The notes beneath the pieces were generated by a model. That model worked only from the letters and a program-made list of their open reading frames with translations, ran no database searches and was not told the origin of the DNA. The position numbers were made by a program, and so were the translations under genes. A stretch of DNA of 64,000 nucleotides from Acholeplasma hippikon (lineage in GTDB: Bacteria > Bacillota_I > Bacilli_A > Acholeplasmatales > Acholeplasmataceae): the NCBI RefSeq assembly GCF_900660755.1, contig NZ_LR215050.1, positions 186,001 through 250,000 on the forward strand, written 5' to 3'. Of this stretch, positions 33,777-42,326 are shown one piece after another (positions within the stretch are counted from its first letter, which is position 1; every line of letters starts with the position of its first letter).

Positions 33777-35334
33777 AAATTATGATGCAGTAGTAATTGG
33801 TGGTTCTTTAGGTGGAATTATGGCTGCATATGCTCTAAGTAAAGAAGGAATTAAGACTTTACTCGTTGAGCAATACCATTGGATTGGTGGTCAATTGACA
33901 AGTCAAGGTGTTCCAAGTGATGAACACAACTATATTGAATTTACTGGCGCAACAAAAACATATCGTAAATTTAGAGAAGATATTAGAAGTTATTACAGAA
34001 ATCACCCAGATATTATTGATGAATTAAAGACAAAAGAAATCTTTAACCCAGGTAATGGATGGGTATCTAAAAATTCTAGTGATCCAAGAGTATCACTTAA
34101 GTTTTTAGAAGAATTATTAAATCCATTTATTGAATCAGGTATCTTAACTTTAATGACAGACACAAAATTAATTGGTGCTGAAGCAAGTGAAGATACTGTT
34201 TATAATGTTTTATTAAAAAATGACACAGAAGAATTCATCGTAGAAGCTAAATATTTCTTAGATGCGACTGATACAGGGGAATTGTTACCATTAACAAATA
34301 CGGCATATGTAACAGGTGCAGAGTCATTTGATGAAACAAATGAACCGCATGCAGCAAAAGAAAAAGACCCATATGACATGCAACCAATTACTTGGACTGC
34401 AGCTGTTGGATATGATGAAAACAACACAATTGTTATGGAAAAACCAGCATTATATGATTACTTCAAATCATATATCATGCCATTTAATGAATCAATCTTA
34501 AGTTGGTATGCAGCAGGTTTAGACCAAGGTTCAAAACGCGAATTCTCTATGTTTGCGGAAGGTCCTTATGAAAACACACCAGATATGTTTAAATATCGTC
34601 AAGTGATTGAAAAGAATCATTTCAAACGTGGTGTAAATGCCTCTGTTATGCTAATTAACTGGCCACAAAACGATTATATTCTAGGTAATATTTTTGATGA
34701 TGAAAATGCCCTTTATCATCAATATAAAGCAAAACAATTAACATTATCATTAGTATATTGGTTATACAGTGAAGCACGTCGTGATGATGGTAAAGGTTTT
34801 GGTTATAAAGAAATCTTCTTAGTTCCTGAAGTATTAGGTACTAAAGATGGTTTAGCAATGGCTCCTTATATTAGAGAGTCTCGCCGTATTAAAGCACTTT
34901 ATACAATTAAAGAGCAAGATATTAACAAACGCTATGCGAAAAAGGCACCTGATTTCAGAGATTCAGTAGGTATTGGTCATTATCATATCGATTTACATAT
35001 GACAACCAAGACAAAAACATATTTCTTTGATGAAACATATCCGTTCCAAATTCCACTTGGCGCATTAATTCCTCTAAAAACTAAGAATTTAATTGCATCA
35101 TGTAAAAATATTGGAACAACGCACGTTACAAATGGTTGTTACCGTCTACATCCAGTAGAATGGAATATTGGTGAAAGTGCTGGATATTTAGTGGCATATT
35201 GTTTAAAGAACAACGTAACGCCTAAAGAAGTTTATGAAAATGATACTTTATTAAAAGATTATCAAAACTTACTTGAAGCATCAGGTATTCTATTAAAATG
35301 GCCAGAAAGTGTATTAGGTGAATTTGAAGAATGA
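33769..35334 (+). CDS. FAD-dependent oxidoreductase (FAD_oxidored type)
   Basis: 521 aa, cytoplasmic. Dinucleotide-binding VIGGSLGGIMAAYAL (about 9-23) and VEQYHWIGGQLTSQG, the glycine-rich hallmark of the PF12831 family. YFLDATDTGELLP is a second family motif, and a C-terminal NGCYRLHPVEWNIGESAG closes the FAD site. Related enzymes are found in polysaccharide loci, but reactions are mostly unknown. It overlaps the next gene by ATGA. Oxidation or reduction of a sugar or a lipid-linked group is possible; unresolved. Confidence 0.85.
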   Translation: MNRNYDAVVIGGSLGGIMAAYALSKEGIKTLLVEQYHWIGGQLTSQGVPSDEHNYIEFTGATKTYRKFREDIRSYYRNHPDIIDELKTKEIFNPGNGWVSKNSSDPRVSLKFLEELLNPFIESGILTLMTDTKLIGAEASEDTVYNVLLKNDTEEFIVEAKYFLDATDTGELLPLTNTAYVTGAESFDETNEPHAAKEKDPYDMQPITWTAAVGYDENNTIVMEKPALYDYFKSYIMPFNESILSWYAAGLDQGSKREFSMFAEGPYENTPDMFKYRQVIEKNHFKRGVNASVMLINWPQNDYILGNIFDDENALYHQYKAKQLTLSLVYWLYSEARRDDGKGFGYKEIFLVPEVLGTKDGLAMAPYIRESRRIKALYTIKEQDINKRYAKKAPDFRDSVGIGHYHIDLHMTTKTKTYFFDETYPFQIPLGALIPLKTKNLIASCKNIGTTHVTNGCYRLHPVEWNIGESAGYLVAYCLKNNVTPKEVYENDTLLKDYQNLLEASGILLKWPESVLGEFEE

Positions 35335-36317
35335 GCACACATTTAAAGAAAGATTTAAATAAAATCGTAGTCCCTACCTTGGATAGTCACTACGCATCTT
35401 TAGAAGATTTTAAAGATGTAAAAGTATATGAAGGAAAATTTGAAGAAAAAGTTCTTCCTAAAGCACCAAATTGTTTTTTAGGTGCTTGGTATCACAAAGT
35501 ATACTCAACTAAAGATCAGTGGATTGGTATTGAAGGAACCATTCGTTTAGGAGAATTTATTCCAGATGATAAACGCTTTGGCCATGATAACCGTACATTC
35601 TGGCAACGTCACTTAGATAGCCCTTCAATTTATATGGGAGGACATTCTTTATCTGAATCTGATGCTGGATTAGGTTGGATGGTAGGATATGAAACAACAG
35701 ATACTTCTGAAGCCTTAAACTATGGCAGCAAGAAAGTTGCTTATCGTCCGTTCTATCGTTATATCTACTCAGAAGCAATTGATAGAGAAGGTAATGTACA
35801 TCGTAATAACGTAAACTCTTGGAATGTTTCAGATCCTAGACGCTTTGAATTCTATTATTTTCCAGGGGATTTAATTAGAATGAGTGTTTATAGCCCAGTT
35901 CAAAATTACCTTCAATTAAAGATTGAAGTATTAGAACCAACACAAATTGAAAAATACAAGAAGCAACGTGAAGCATTTAACTTAAAGAACAATATGCCTC
36001 AAACATATTACTCTCCACTATTCTATAGTGAAGGTCATGGTATGTTAGATGCTGAATTTAAGCGTGTTAACTCAATTGACCAATATGGTAATGAAGGTTC
36101 AAATGTTAAATTAACTGATGCAAAAGTAACAGAAGCAACTTGGGAATCAGTTTATTTATACAGAAGAATCAATGGTGAAGTTGTTAAGGTTCCTTTCACA
36201 TTAGAAAGACAAACACGTATGACTTGTCCAAATAAAGAATCATTCACATTAAAAGCAACAGAAGAACAAAAGAAAAACGGTGGGGAATCAATTACGATTC
36301 ATCCTACAGCGTACTAA
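35331..36317 (+). CDS. YHKV/PGDR family protein, cytosolic copy 3
   Basis: 328 aa, no signal peptide. Family domain about 45-328: LGAWYHKVYS, SPSIYMGGHSLSESDAGLGW, YRPFYRYIYS, YYFPGDLIRMSVYSP, LQLKIEVLEP, SEGHGM, FKRVNSIDQYGNEG and GGESITIHP, all shared with 8024 and the second half of 29442. The region between the MGGH and PGD motifs varies most in length. An N-terminal extension of about 40 residues is unique to this copy. Family not recognised; see the hunt section. Overlaps the FAD gene by ATGA and precedes nanE by 16 bases. Confidence 0.7.
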   Translation: MSTHLKKDLNKIVVPTLDSHYASLEDFKDVKVYEGKFEEKVLPKAPNCFLGAWYHKVYSTKDQWIGIEGTIRLGEFIPDDKRFGHDNRTFWQRHLDSPSIYMGGHSLSESDAGLGWMVGYETTDTSEALNYGSKKVAYRPFYRYIYSEAIDREGNVHRNNVNSWNVSDPRRFEFYYFPGDLIRMSVYSPVQNYLQLKIEVLEPTQIEKYKKQREAFNLKNNMPQTYYSPLFYSEGHGMLDAEFKRVNSIDQYGNEGSNVKLTDAKVTEATWESVYLYRRINGEVVKVPFTLERQTRMTCPNKESFTLKATEEQKKNGGESITIHPTAY

Positions 36318-36333
36318 AAAAGGGGTTTATTTT

Positions 36334-37011
36334 ATGAGCTTTTTAGATATTATTAAAGATAAATTAATCGTAAGTTGTCAAGCACTCGAAAATGAACCAC
36401 TTCATGGTTCTCACATCATGAGAAAAATGGCGAAAGCTGCTCAAGAAGGTGGCGCTGTAGCAATTAGAGCAAACAGTTACGATGATATTGTCGCAATTAA
36501 AGAAGAAACAAATTTACCAGTTATTGGTTTAATTAAAAAAGATTATGAAGGATATGATGTTTATATCACTCCAACAGTTGATGAAATTAATACATTAATC
36601 AAATCAGGTTGTGAAGTGATTGCAATGGATGCGACAAACCGTCCTTATCCAGACAACGTATCTTTAAAAGATAAAGTTGACTTAATTCATAAAGCAGGAT
36701 TACTTGCAATGGCTGATATCTCAACTTATGAAGAAGCTATTTATGCAGCAGAAATTGGTTTTGATATTGTATCTACAACATTATCTGGATATACACCATA
36801 TTCTAAAAAGTTAGTTGGACCAGATGTTGAATTAGTTGCTAGATTAGTTAAAGATTTAAAAATTCCAGTGATTGCAGAAGGAAGAATTAATACAATCGAA
36901 GATTTATTAATGATTAAAGAACAAAAACCTTTCTCAGTTGTTGTAGGTAGTGCAATTACAAGACCTCAATTAATCGCTAAAAGATTCGTTGACGCATACA
37001 ATAATAAATAA
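36334..37011 (+). CDS. nanE: N-acetylmannosamine-6-phosphate 2-epimerase
   Basis: Converts ManNAc-6-P to GlcNAc-6-P in the sialic acid/ManNAc pathway; cytoplasmic TIM barrel. 225 aa, the normal length. LIVSCQALENEPLHGS at the N-terminus, GAVAIRANS, VIGLIKKDY, EVIAMDATNRPYP, IVSTTLSGYT, VIAEGRINT and VVVGSAITRP are typical NanE segments. The start at 36334 has RBS AAAAGGGG; an upstream in-frame ATG lies inside the preceding gene. Last gene of the long unit, before the terminator at 37022. It is the best clue that the locus substrate yields ManNAc or a related amino sugar. Confidence 0.95.
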   Translation: MSFLDIIKDKLIVSCQALENEPLHGSHIMRKMAKAAQEGGAVAIRANSYDDIVAIKEETNLPVIGLIKKDYEGYDVYITPTVDEINTLIKSGCEVIAMDATNRPYPDNVSLKDKVDLIHKAGLLAMADISTYEEAIYAAEIGFDIVSTTLSGYTPYSKKLVGPDVELVARLVKDLKIPVIAEGRINTIEDLLMIKEQKPFSVVVGSAITRPQLIAKRFVDAYNNK

Positions 37012-37021
37012 TGATTAAATT

Positions 37022-37055
37022 GAAATGATTTTAAAAAAGTCATTTCTTTTTTTAT
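37022..37055 (+). terminator. Rho-independent terminator closing the glycan locus
   Basis: Stem GAAATGATTTT/AAAGTCATTTC (one G-T wobble, ends at 37046) followed by TTTTTTT. Confidence 0.85.
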
Positions 37056-37164
37056 CTTTGATAAAATATATTTGAGTAAAGATTTCGATTTATCAAAAAA
37101 ATATATACCAAAATCAAACATAATACCTTTTTTTATCTATGATAAGCAAAAAATGGGATTATTT

Positions 37165-37173
37165 TGATATAAT
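37165..37173 (+). promoter_or_regulatory. Extended -10 promoter of argS
   Basis: TGATATAAT (TG-n-TATAAT), 22 bases before the argS ATG. No good -35 box and no T-box hallmark (GGTGGNACC) in 37056-37194. Confidence 0.5.
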
Positions 37174-37194
37174 AAATTGAATGAGGTTTGAAAT

Positions 37195-38865
37195 ATGATT
37201 AATGAAATTAAAATACAAATAAAAAGTTTATTAGAACAAGAATTAAATACAACAGGTGCTGTTGTAGAAACCCCAAAAAGAGGAGATGCTGATTTAGCAG
37301 TTCCTTTATTTGGCTTTGTGAAATCACTAGGATTAAGTATTACTGAAGTTGCTGATAAAGCATTAGCAATCTTAAGCAAACATCCATTATTTGACCATGG
37401 AGTTTTTGTAGGTGGTTTTTTAAATATCTATTTAAAGAGAACTGATTTAGCTTATCACATTTTAAGTGAAATCAATGAGAAAAATGGTTCTTATGGAACA
37501 AAAGAAGCCAATGGAAAAACAGTTTTAATTGACTATTCATCACCAAATATTGCAAAAAGTTTCTCAGTAGGTCATTTACGTTCAACAGTTATTGGTAATT
37601 CTTTAAAGTTAATTTACCAAAAGAACGGATATAATGTTGTAGGTATTAATCACTTAGGTGACTGGGGTACTCAATTTGGTAAGATGATTGTTGCTTATAA
37701 AAAGTGGGGTAACAAAGAAATCTTAGAAAAAAATCCAATTGCTGAATTACAAAAATTATATGTGAAATTCCATGATGAAGAAGCAAATGATCCAACACTT
37801 GAACAACAAGGTCGTGATGCATTCTTAAAATTAGAACAAAATGATCCAGAATACACTCAATTATGGCAATACTTCCGTGATGAATCTTTAAAAGAATTCA
37901 TGGATATGTATGATTTATTAGGTGTTACATTTGATTCATTCAATGGTGAGGCATTCTATAACGATAAAATGGATCGTGTAGTTGTTGAATTAGAAGAAAA
38001 AGGCTTATTAAAAGAAGACCAAGGTGCTTTAGTTGTTCATGTTGGTGAAAATCAACCACCTGTATTAATTAAACGTACAGATGGTGCAACACTTTATGCA
38101 ACAAGAGACTTAGCTGCTTTATTATATAGAAAAGACACTTACAACTTTGATAAAGTATTATATGTTGTAGGTAATGAACAAAAACTACATTTTGATTCAT
38201 TAAAGAAAGTTACAGACTTAATGGGGTATAACTTCGATATTGTCCATGTAAACTTTGGATTAGTTTTACAAGATGGTAAGAAGATGTCTACACGTAGTGG
38301 CAAATTCACTAAGTTAATGGATGTTATTGACCAAGCTGTTAGTGATGCAAAAAATGCGATCGAACAAAAGAATCCGGAATTAAAGAATAAAGATGAAGTT
38401 GCTAAAGCCGTTGGGGTTGGTGCTGTTATCTTTAATGACTTAAAGAATGAAAGACATTTAGATATCGACTTTAACTTGGAAAACATGGTTAAATTTGAAG
38501 GTCAAACTGGTCCATACTTACAATATTCAATTGTAAGAATTTATTCAATCTTAAGACAAACTCAATTTGATTTAACAAAAGTTAATAAAGAACTTTATAA
38601 AGAAGATGTTTATTTCAATCTAATTAAAGTATTAGATCAATTCCCGCAAACAATTGAAAGAGCATGTCAAGAAAATACGCCGTCAACAATTGCTAGATAC
38701 TTATTACAACTATCACAAGAATTCAATTCATTCTATGCAAAAGTGAAAGTTAATGTAGAAGATGAGGTCATCAGAAATACAAACTTATTACTAGTACGCT
38801 CAATCTTAAATGTTTTAGTGGAAGGTTTAAGACTGTTAGGAATTAAACATCTAGAAGAGATGTAA
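37195..38865 (+). CDS. argS: Arginyl-tRNA synthetase
   Basis: Charges tRNA-Arg; class I synthetase, 556 aa, full family length. N-terminal Add-1 region (about 1-85), HIGH motif as SVGHLRST, DWGTQFGK, RTDGATLYATRDLA, KMSKS counterpart KMSTRSG, and a C-terminal DALR anticodon-binding domain (about 440-556). RBS GAGG before the ATG. Followed by the flippase-like gene three bases later, so probably co-transcribed with it. Confidence 0.97.
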   Translation: MINEIKIQIKSLLEQELNTTGAVVETPKRGDADLAVPLFGFVKSLGLSITEVADKALAILSKHPLFDHGVFVGGFLNIYLKRTDLAYHILSEINEKNGSYGTKEANGKTVLIDYSSPNIAKSFSVGHLRSTVIGNSLKLIYQKNGYNVVGINHLGDWGTQFGKMIVAYKKWGNKEILEKNPIAELQKLYVKFHDEEANDPTLEQQGRDAFLKLEQNDPEYTQLWQYFRDESLKEFMDMYDLLGVTFDSFNGEAFYNDKMDRVVVELEEKGLLKEDQGALVVHVGENQPPVLIKRTDGATLYATRDLAALLYRKDTYNFDKVLYVVGNEQKLHFDSLKKVTDLMGYNFDIVHVNFGLVLQDGKKMSTRSGKFTKLMDVIDQAVSDAKNAIEQKNPELKNKDEVAKAVGVGAVIFNDLKNERHLDIDFNLENMVKFEGQTGPYLQYSIVRIYSILRQTQFDLTKVNKELYKEDVYFNLIKVLDQFPQTIERACQENTPSTIARYLLQLSQEFNSFYAKVKVNVEDEVIRNTNLLLVRSILNVLVEGLRLLGIKHLEEM

Positions 38866-38868
38866 TCC

Positions 38869-39909
38869 ATGCAAGAACAGCAATCAAATAAAAAAATATG
38901 GCTAAATATTGTCATGGTTGTCGTAATAATCCTTGCGGGTCTTACGATTATTGGCAGTCTCCATGATTTTGAACTTGTATTAGAAAAATTAAAAACCATG
39001 AAACTACCCTATTACTTAGGTGCTTTAGGTCTGAGTTTAGTCGGATTAGTTTTAATTACATTATCAAACTTGATTGTTCAACGAGCAATCAATAAAGATT
39101 TACCAATGAAAACAGGATTTTTCATTCAATCAGTAGAACCTTTCTTTAATGGGATAACACCATTTTCAAGTGGAGCACAACCATTCCAAGTTTATTTTTA
39201 TAGAAAACATCATCTAAAACCAGAACAAGCAACTTCAATCGTATTAGTTGTATCAATTCTTTATCAAATTGCCTGTGTTGCCTTATCACTGGTGGGATTA
39301 ATTCTTTTCTTTAATCAAATTACAAGTTCTCTTGGATTAAGTTTTATTTTCTTAATGATTGGAATATTTATTAATGCCTTTGTGTTAGTATTACTTTTCT
39401 TAATGGCATATGTAAAAGGCTTTAAAAACTTAATTTATAAGTTATTGATGCTATTATCGAAAATTAAATTCCTAAAAAAGAAAATGGAACAATTAATGGA
39501 AAAATCTGATAAATTTGTTCATAACTTCCAAAAAGGTGTGAAATTCTTATTTACCAAAAAACGCGTTTTTATTGGTAGTTTATCAACGAAATTTGCAGCA
39601 TTATTTATTACTTATTTAACAACGATTTTAATTGCAAAAGCACTAGGTGCTACATTAACTACATCAGAAAATTTCTATTTAGTTTTCACAAGCTTATTAG
39701 CTGCAACATCGATGTTCTTTGTCCCATTACCAGGAGCAAGTGGTGGAACAGAAGCTATTTTTGCAGGTATGATTGGTGCAATGTTTGAATCACCTGAAAT
39801 TGCGATTTCACTCATGATTTTATGGAGAGTTGCCACCTATTACTTTGGTATGTTGTATGGATTTGTTTCTTATTTAATATTACAGAAAATGAAGGTTAAA
39901 GAAGTATGA
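38869..39909 (+). CDS. Flippase-like membrane protein (UPF0104/LPG synthase TM region)
   Basis: 346 aa with 7-8 membrane helices. The motif region GITPFSSGAQPFQVYFYRKH and the late FVPLPGASGGTEAIF match the PF03706 family, the membrane half of MprF-type and AglD/YbhN-type proteins. No catalytic aminoacyl-transfer domain, so not a full MprF. It overlaps the GT4 gene by ATGA; a role with it in glycolipid synthesis or lipid translocation is inferred. Confidence 0.85.
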   Translation: MQEQQSNKKIWLNIVMVVVIILAGLTIIGSLHDFELVLEKLKTMKLPYYLGALGLSLVGLVLITLSNLIVQRAINKDLPMKTGFFIQSVEPFFNGITPFSSGAQPFQVYFYRKHHLKPEQATSIVLVVSILYQIACVALSLVGLILFFNQITSSLGLSFIFLMIGIFINAFVLVLLFLMAYVKGFKNLIYKLLMLLSKIKFLKKKMEQLMEKSDKFVHNFQKGVKFLFTKKRVFIGSLSTKFAALFITYLTTILIAKALGATLTTSENFYLVFTSLLAATSMFFVPLPGASGGTEAIFAGMIGAMFESPEIAISLMILWRVATYYFGMLYGFVSYLILQKMKVKEV

Positions 39910-41105
39910 ATATAGGTATTTTTACAGATGCTTATAAACCTCAGATCTCAGGTGTTGTCACAAGTATTGTCACACTCAAGGAAGGATTAGAAGCATTAGG
40001 TCATACAGTTTATATCATTACGCCAAGTGCGCCACGTCAAATGTTTGAAGATGATCATAATGTGATTAGACTTCGTGGTTTAACTGTGCCTTTTAAAGAT
40101 TTAAAAGACTATAAAGTCGTTCCGCTTGTTAAAAGATATTTACCGATGATTAAAGGATTAAATTTAGATGTAATTCACATTCATACAGAATTCACAGTAG
40201 GTTTATTAGGTATGAGTGCTGGTAAACACTTAAAAGTTCCAATGGTATATACTTTACATACAAGTTATCAAGACTATACACATTATATTTCTAAATTCAT
40301 GTCAGAACATATGCCTGACTTTGCTAAATATTTAGCTAGATTAATTAACAATCACTTCACTAAGTATAGTGATATGACGATTGTTCCAACTAAAAAGATC
40401 TATGATAAAATGATTCGCTTAGAACATGCAGGACGTTTTACGATTATTCCTTCTGGAATTGACTTAAAGCCATTCTACAAAGAGAATCATAAAACAGAGG
40501 ATGTAGAATCGTTAAAAGCTTCTTTAGGTATTAAACCGGATGAGTTTGTAGCGATCGTTGTGGCTAGAATTGCGAAAGAAAAATCACTTCCAGATTTAGT
40601 AGATGCATTCTCTAAGTTTAATAAAAAATATCCTAAGTCTAAATTTATTATGATTGGCGATGGTCCATTTAAAGTAAACTTAGATAAGCATATTGAAGCA
40701 TTAGCTGCTGGACATTCCATCAAAACACTAGGTTTTGTTAAACATGAAGAAGTTGCTAAGTATTATCAAATTGCTGATGTATTTTTAAATGCATCAACAA
40801 CAGAAACACAAGGCTTAACTTATGTTGAAGCATTAGCTGCAGGACTTCCGATTATTGTTCGTTATGATGAGGTCTTTGACTCATTTGTAGAAAATAACGT
40901 CAATGGTATTTTCTTTAATAAAACAGAAGAATTATATGAAATCCTATGTAGGGTTCAAGAAGATCTTTCAATTTTAGAAACATTAAAGAAAAATGCGAAA
41001 GATTCAGTTATCAATTACTCAAAAGAACAATACGCATTAAATGCAGAAAACTTATATAAAGAATTAATTGCTGAAAATAAAATCAAATTAGAATTGAAAA
41101 AATAA
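39906..41105 (+). CDS. GT4 glycosyltransferase, probably glycolipid-forming
   Basis: 399 aa, GT-B fold. N-terminal GIFTDAYKPQISGVVTS and IHTEFTVGLLG, THTSYQDYTH-type region (LHTSYQDYTHYI), IPSGIDL, VARIAKEKSLPDLV, and the donor-site motif ETQGLTYVEALAAGLP (E-x7-E). Length and motifs resemble the diacylglycerol glucosyltransferases of acholeplasmas and Gram-positives, so a 1,2-diacylglycerol 3-glucosyltransferase role is likely but not proven. The tRNA-Leu promoter lies inside its last codons. Confidence 0.88.
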   Translation: MNIGIFTDAYKPQISGVVTSIVTLKEGLEALGHTVYIITPSAPRQMFEDDHNVIRLRGLTVPFKDLKDYKVVPLVKRYLPMIKGLNLDVIHIHTEFTVGLLGMSAGKHLKVPMVYTLHTSYQDYTHYISKFMSEHMPDFAKYLARLINNHFTKYSDMTIVPTKKIYDKMIRLEHAGRFTIIPSGIDLKPFYKENHKTEDVESLKASLGIKPDEFVAIVVARIAKEKSLPDLVDAFSKFNKKYPKSKFIMIGDGPFKVNLDKHIEALAAGHSIKTLGFVKHEEVAKYYQIADVFLNASTTETQGLTYVEALAAGLPIIVRYDEVFDSFVENNVNGIFFNKTEELYEILCRVQEDLSILETLKKNAKDSVINYSKEQYALNAENLYKELIAENKIKLELKK

Positions 41106-41122
41106 AATAAAAAGTTTATAAT
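41094..41122 (+). promoter_or_regulatory. Promoter of tRNA-Leu
   Basis: TTGAAA (41094-41099), 17-base spacer, TATAAT (41117-41122). The -35 lies in the end of the upstream gene. A 10-bp hairpin (41123-41146, core TTTGGCT/AGCCAAA) fills the space before the tRNA. Confidence 0.7.
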
Positions 41123-41149
41123 TTATTTGGCTATTAAGCCAAATAATAT

Positions 41150-41232
41150 GGGCGATTGGCGAAATCGGTAGACGCAACGGACTCAAAATCCGTCGGGAAA
41201 CCATGTCGGTTCGAGTCCGACATCGCCCACCA
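41150..41232 (+). tRNA. tRNA-Leu (anticodon CAA)
   Basis: Acceptor stem GGGCGAT/ATCGCCC, D-loop with GGTAGACGC typical of tRNA-Leu, anticodon stem ACGGA/TCCGT with loop CTCAAAA (anticodon CAA), a short variable arm of 11 bases, T-arm GTCGG-TTCGAGT-CCGAC, and encoded CCA. Own promoter and terminator. Confidence 0.96.
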
Positions 41233-41244
41233 AGGTGACATTAG

Positions 41245-41272
41245 AAAAAAGCACTTAATGTGCTTTTTATTA
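41245..41272 (+). terminator. Terminator of tRNA-Leu
   Basis: AAAAAGCAC-TTAAT-GTGCTTTTT followed by ATTATT. Confidence 0.85.
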
Positions 41273-41288
41273 TTTAGGACGGATTTAT

Positions 41289-41784
41289 ATGGATATACTC
41301 TTAACTTTAGATAAAAAGAATTATAAAGATGATTTAGAAGAAATTAAAAGATGCGCTGTACGAGCTCTTTATTGATAATAAATTACTTATGGTAGAAAAT
41401 GATCATCATGAAATTAAGTTTCCTGGTGGTGGAATTTTTGAAAATGAAGATGAAATAGATACTTTAGTTAGAGAAGTTAAAGAAGAAACGGGTTATTTGG
41501 TTAAGGTTGATACTATTAGACCATTTGGAATTGTAGAAGAAAAAAGATTATCAGAAAAAGAAAATAAAATTTGGCATCAAACAAATATATATTTTATCTG
41601 TGAAGTCTATAGGAATAAGGAAGAAAGTAATTTCACAGAAGAAGAATTAGAACTTAATTTTAGAGAAATCATCATTCATGTTGATGAAGCAATTAGACGT
41701 AATGAAATCTATATTCATTCAAACACAATTAATAAAAGAGAGTACGAAGTATTAAAATTAATTAAAGAGAAGTTTAATTTATAG
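41289..41784 (+). pseudogene. NUDIX hydrolase, frameshifted
   Basis: The frame starting at ATG 41289 (RBS AGGACGG) encodes MDILLTLDKKNY and later KRCAVRALY, the usual N-terminal strand of a NUDIX hydrolase, then stops at 41373. The NUDIX body continues in another frame from about 41371 (IDNKLLMVEN) with the complete NUDIX box GGGIFENEDEIDTLVREVKE-x-x-G to 41784. One base too many, or two too few, near the T-rich 41367-41373 joins the two halves. It could be a true mutation or a sequencing error. The downstream ATG 41389 alone would lack the first strand and has no RBS. Confidence 0.7.
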
Positions 41785-42226
41785 GAAAGATGAAATTAAT
41801 AGTGAAATTGATTATCAAGAAATTTGGTATCCAAGTTTAACTAAAGACACTATTTTATTTATGATATTTTTCTTGATTATTTTAAATTCATATATAATTA
41901 ATCTTAAATCAAAAAAAGAACTTCATAGTGATTCAATAAGTTTATTTTTAGGTATGAAAGAAAAACATTTGATAAATCAAAAAATACTTCAGCATGGCAT
42001 AGACTATTTAATTATTTTAACAGCGACTTATATCATCAATTGGATTATTATTACAATTGTCAACTTAAATCTTTTAAATAGATTTAACTTTATTTTTAAT
42101 ATCTTAAGAAATAATATTTATATTTACTTAGTTCCAATTGGTTTAGTTGTTTTACTAGATATATTTAGTTATATTCAAGTAATATTAAAAGTAGAAAGAA
42201 TTAAGATTTTGAAAAATTTAAGTTAA
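41785..42226 (+). pseudogene. Remnant of a multi-pass membrane protein (FtsX/permease-like C-terminus)
   Basis: The frame is open from about 41762 to 42226 but has no start codon before 41861 and no RBS there. It encodes three hydrophobic segments and the patch SKKELHSDSISLFLGMKEKH, which recalls the R-x-x-E-x-x-x-L-x-x-x-G-M segment of FtsX-like ABC permeases. The residues read upstream of 41861 (EIDYQEIWYPSLTKDTILF) look coding, so it is most likely the C-terminal piece of a lost gene. It lies beside the broken NUDIX gene. Confidence 0.45.
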
Positions 42227-42326
42227 AATAATCGATTTAGATGAAGATTCTGATTTATTCAGGTCTTTTTCTAACATATATATTCAATCAAAAAGATATA
42301 TAATGAAACTAAAAGGGGGATGTATT

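Noticed and set aside
37056-37194. Possible T-box or other riboswitch before argS
   Set aside because: No GGTGGNACC motif and no terminator/antiterminator pair; only AT-rich sequence and an extended -10.
41123-41146. Hairpin before tRNA-Leu as a terminator of the GT4 gene
   Set aside because: No T run follows, and the tRNA promoter overlaps it; kept only as a note.
41389-41784. Intact NUDIX gene starting at ATG 41389
   Set aside because: It would lack the conserved first strand, which is encoded in another frame directly upstream with its own RBS; a frameshifted gene explains the data better.
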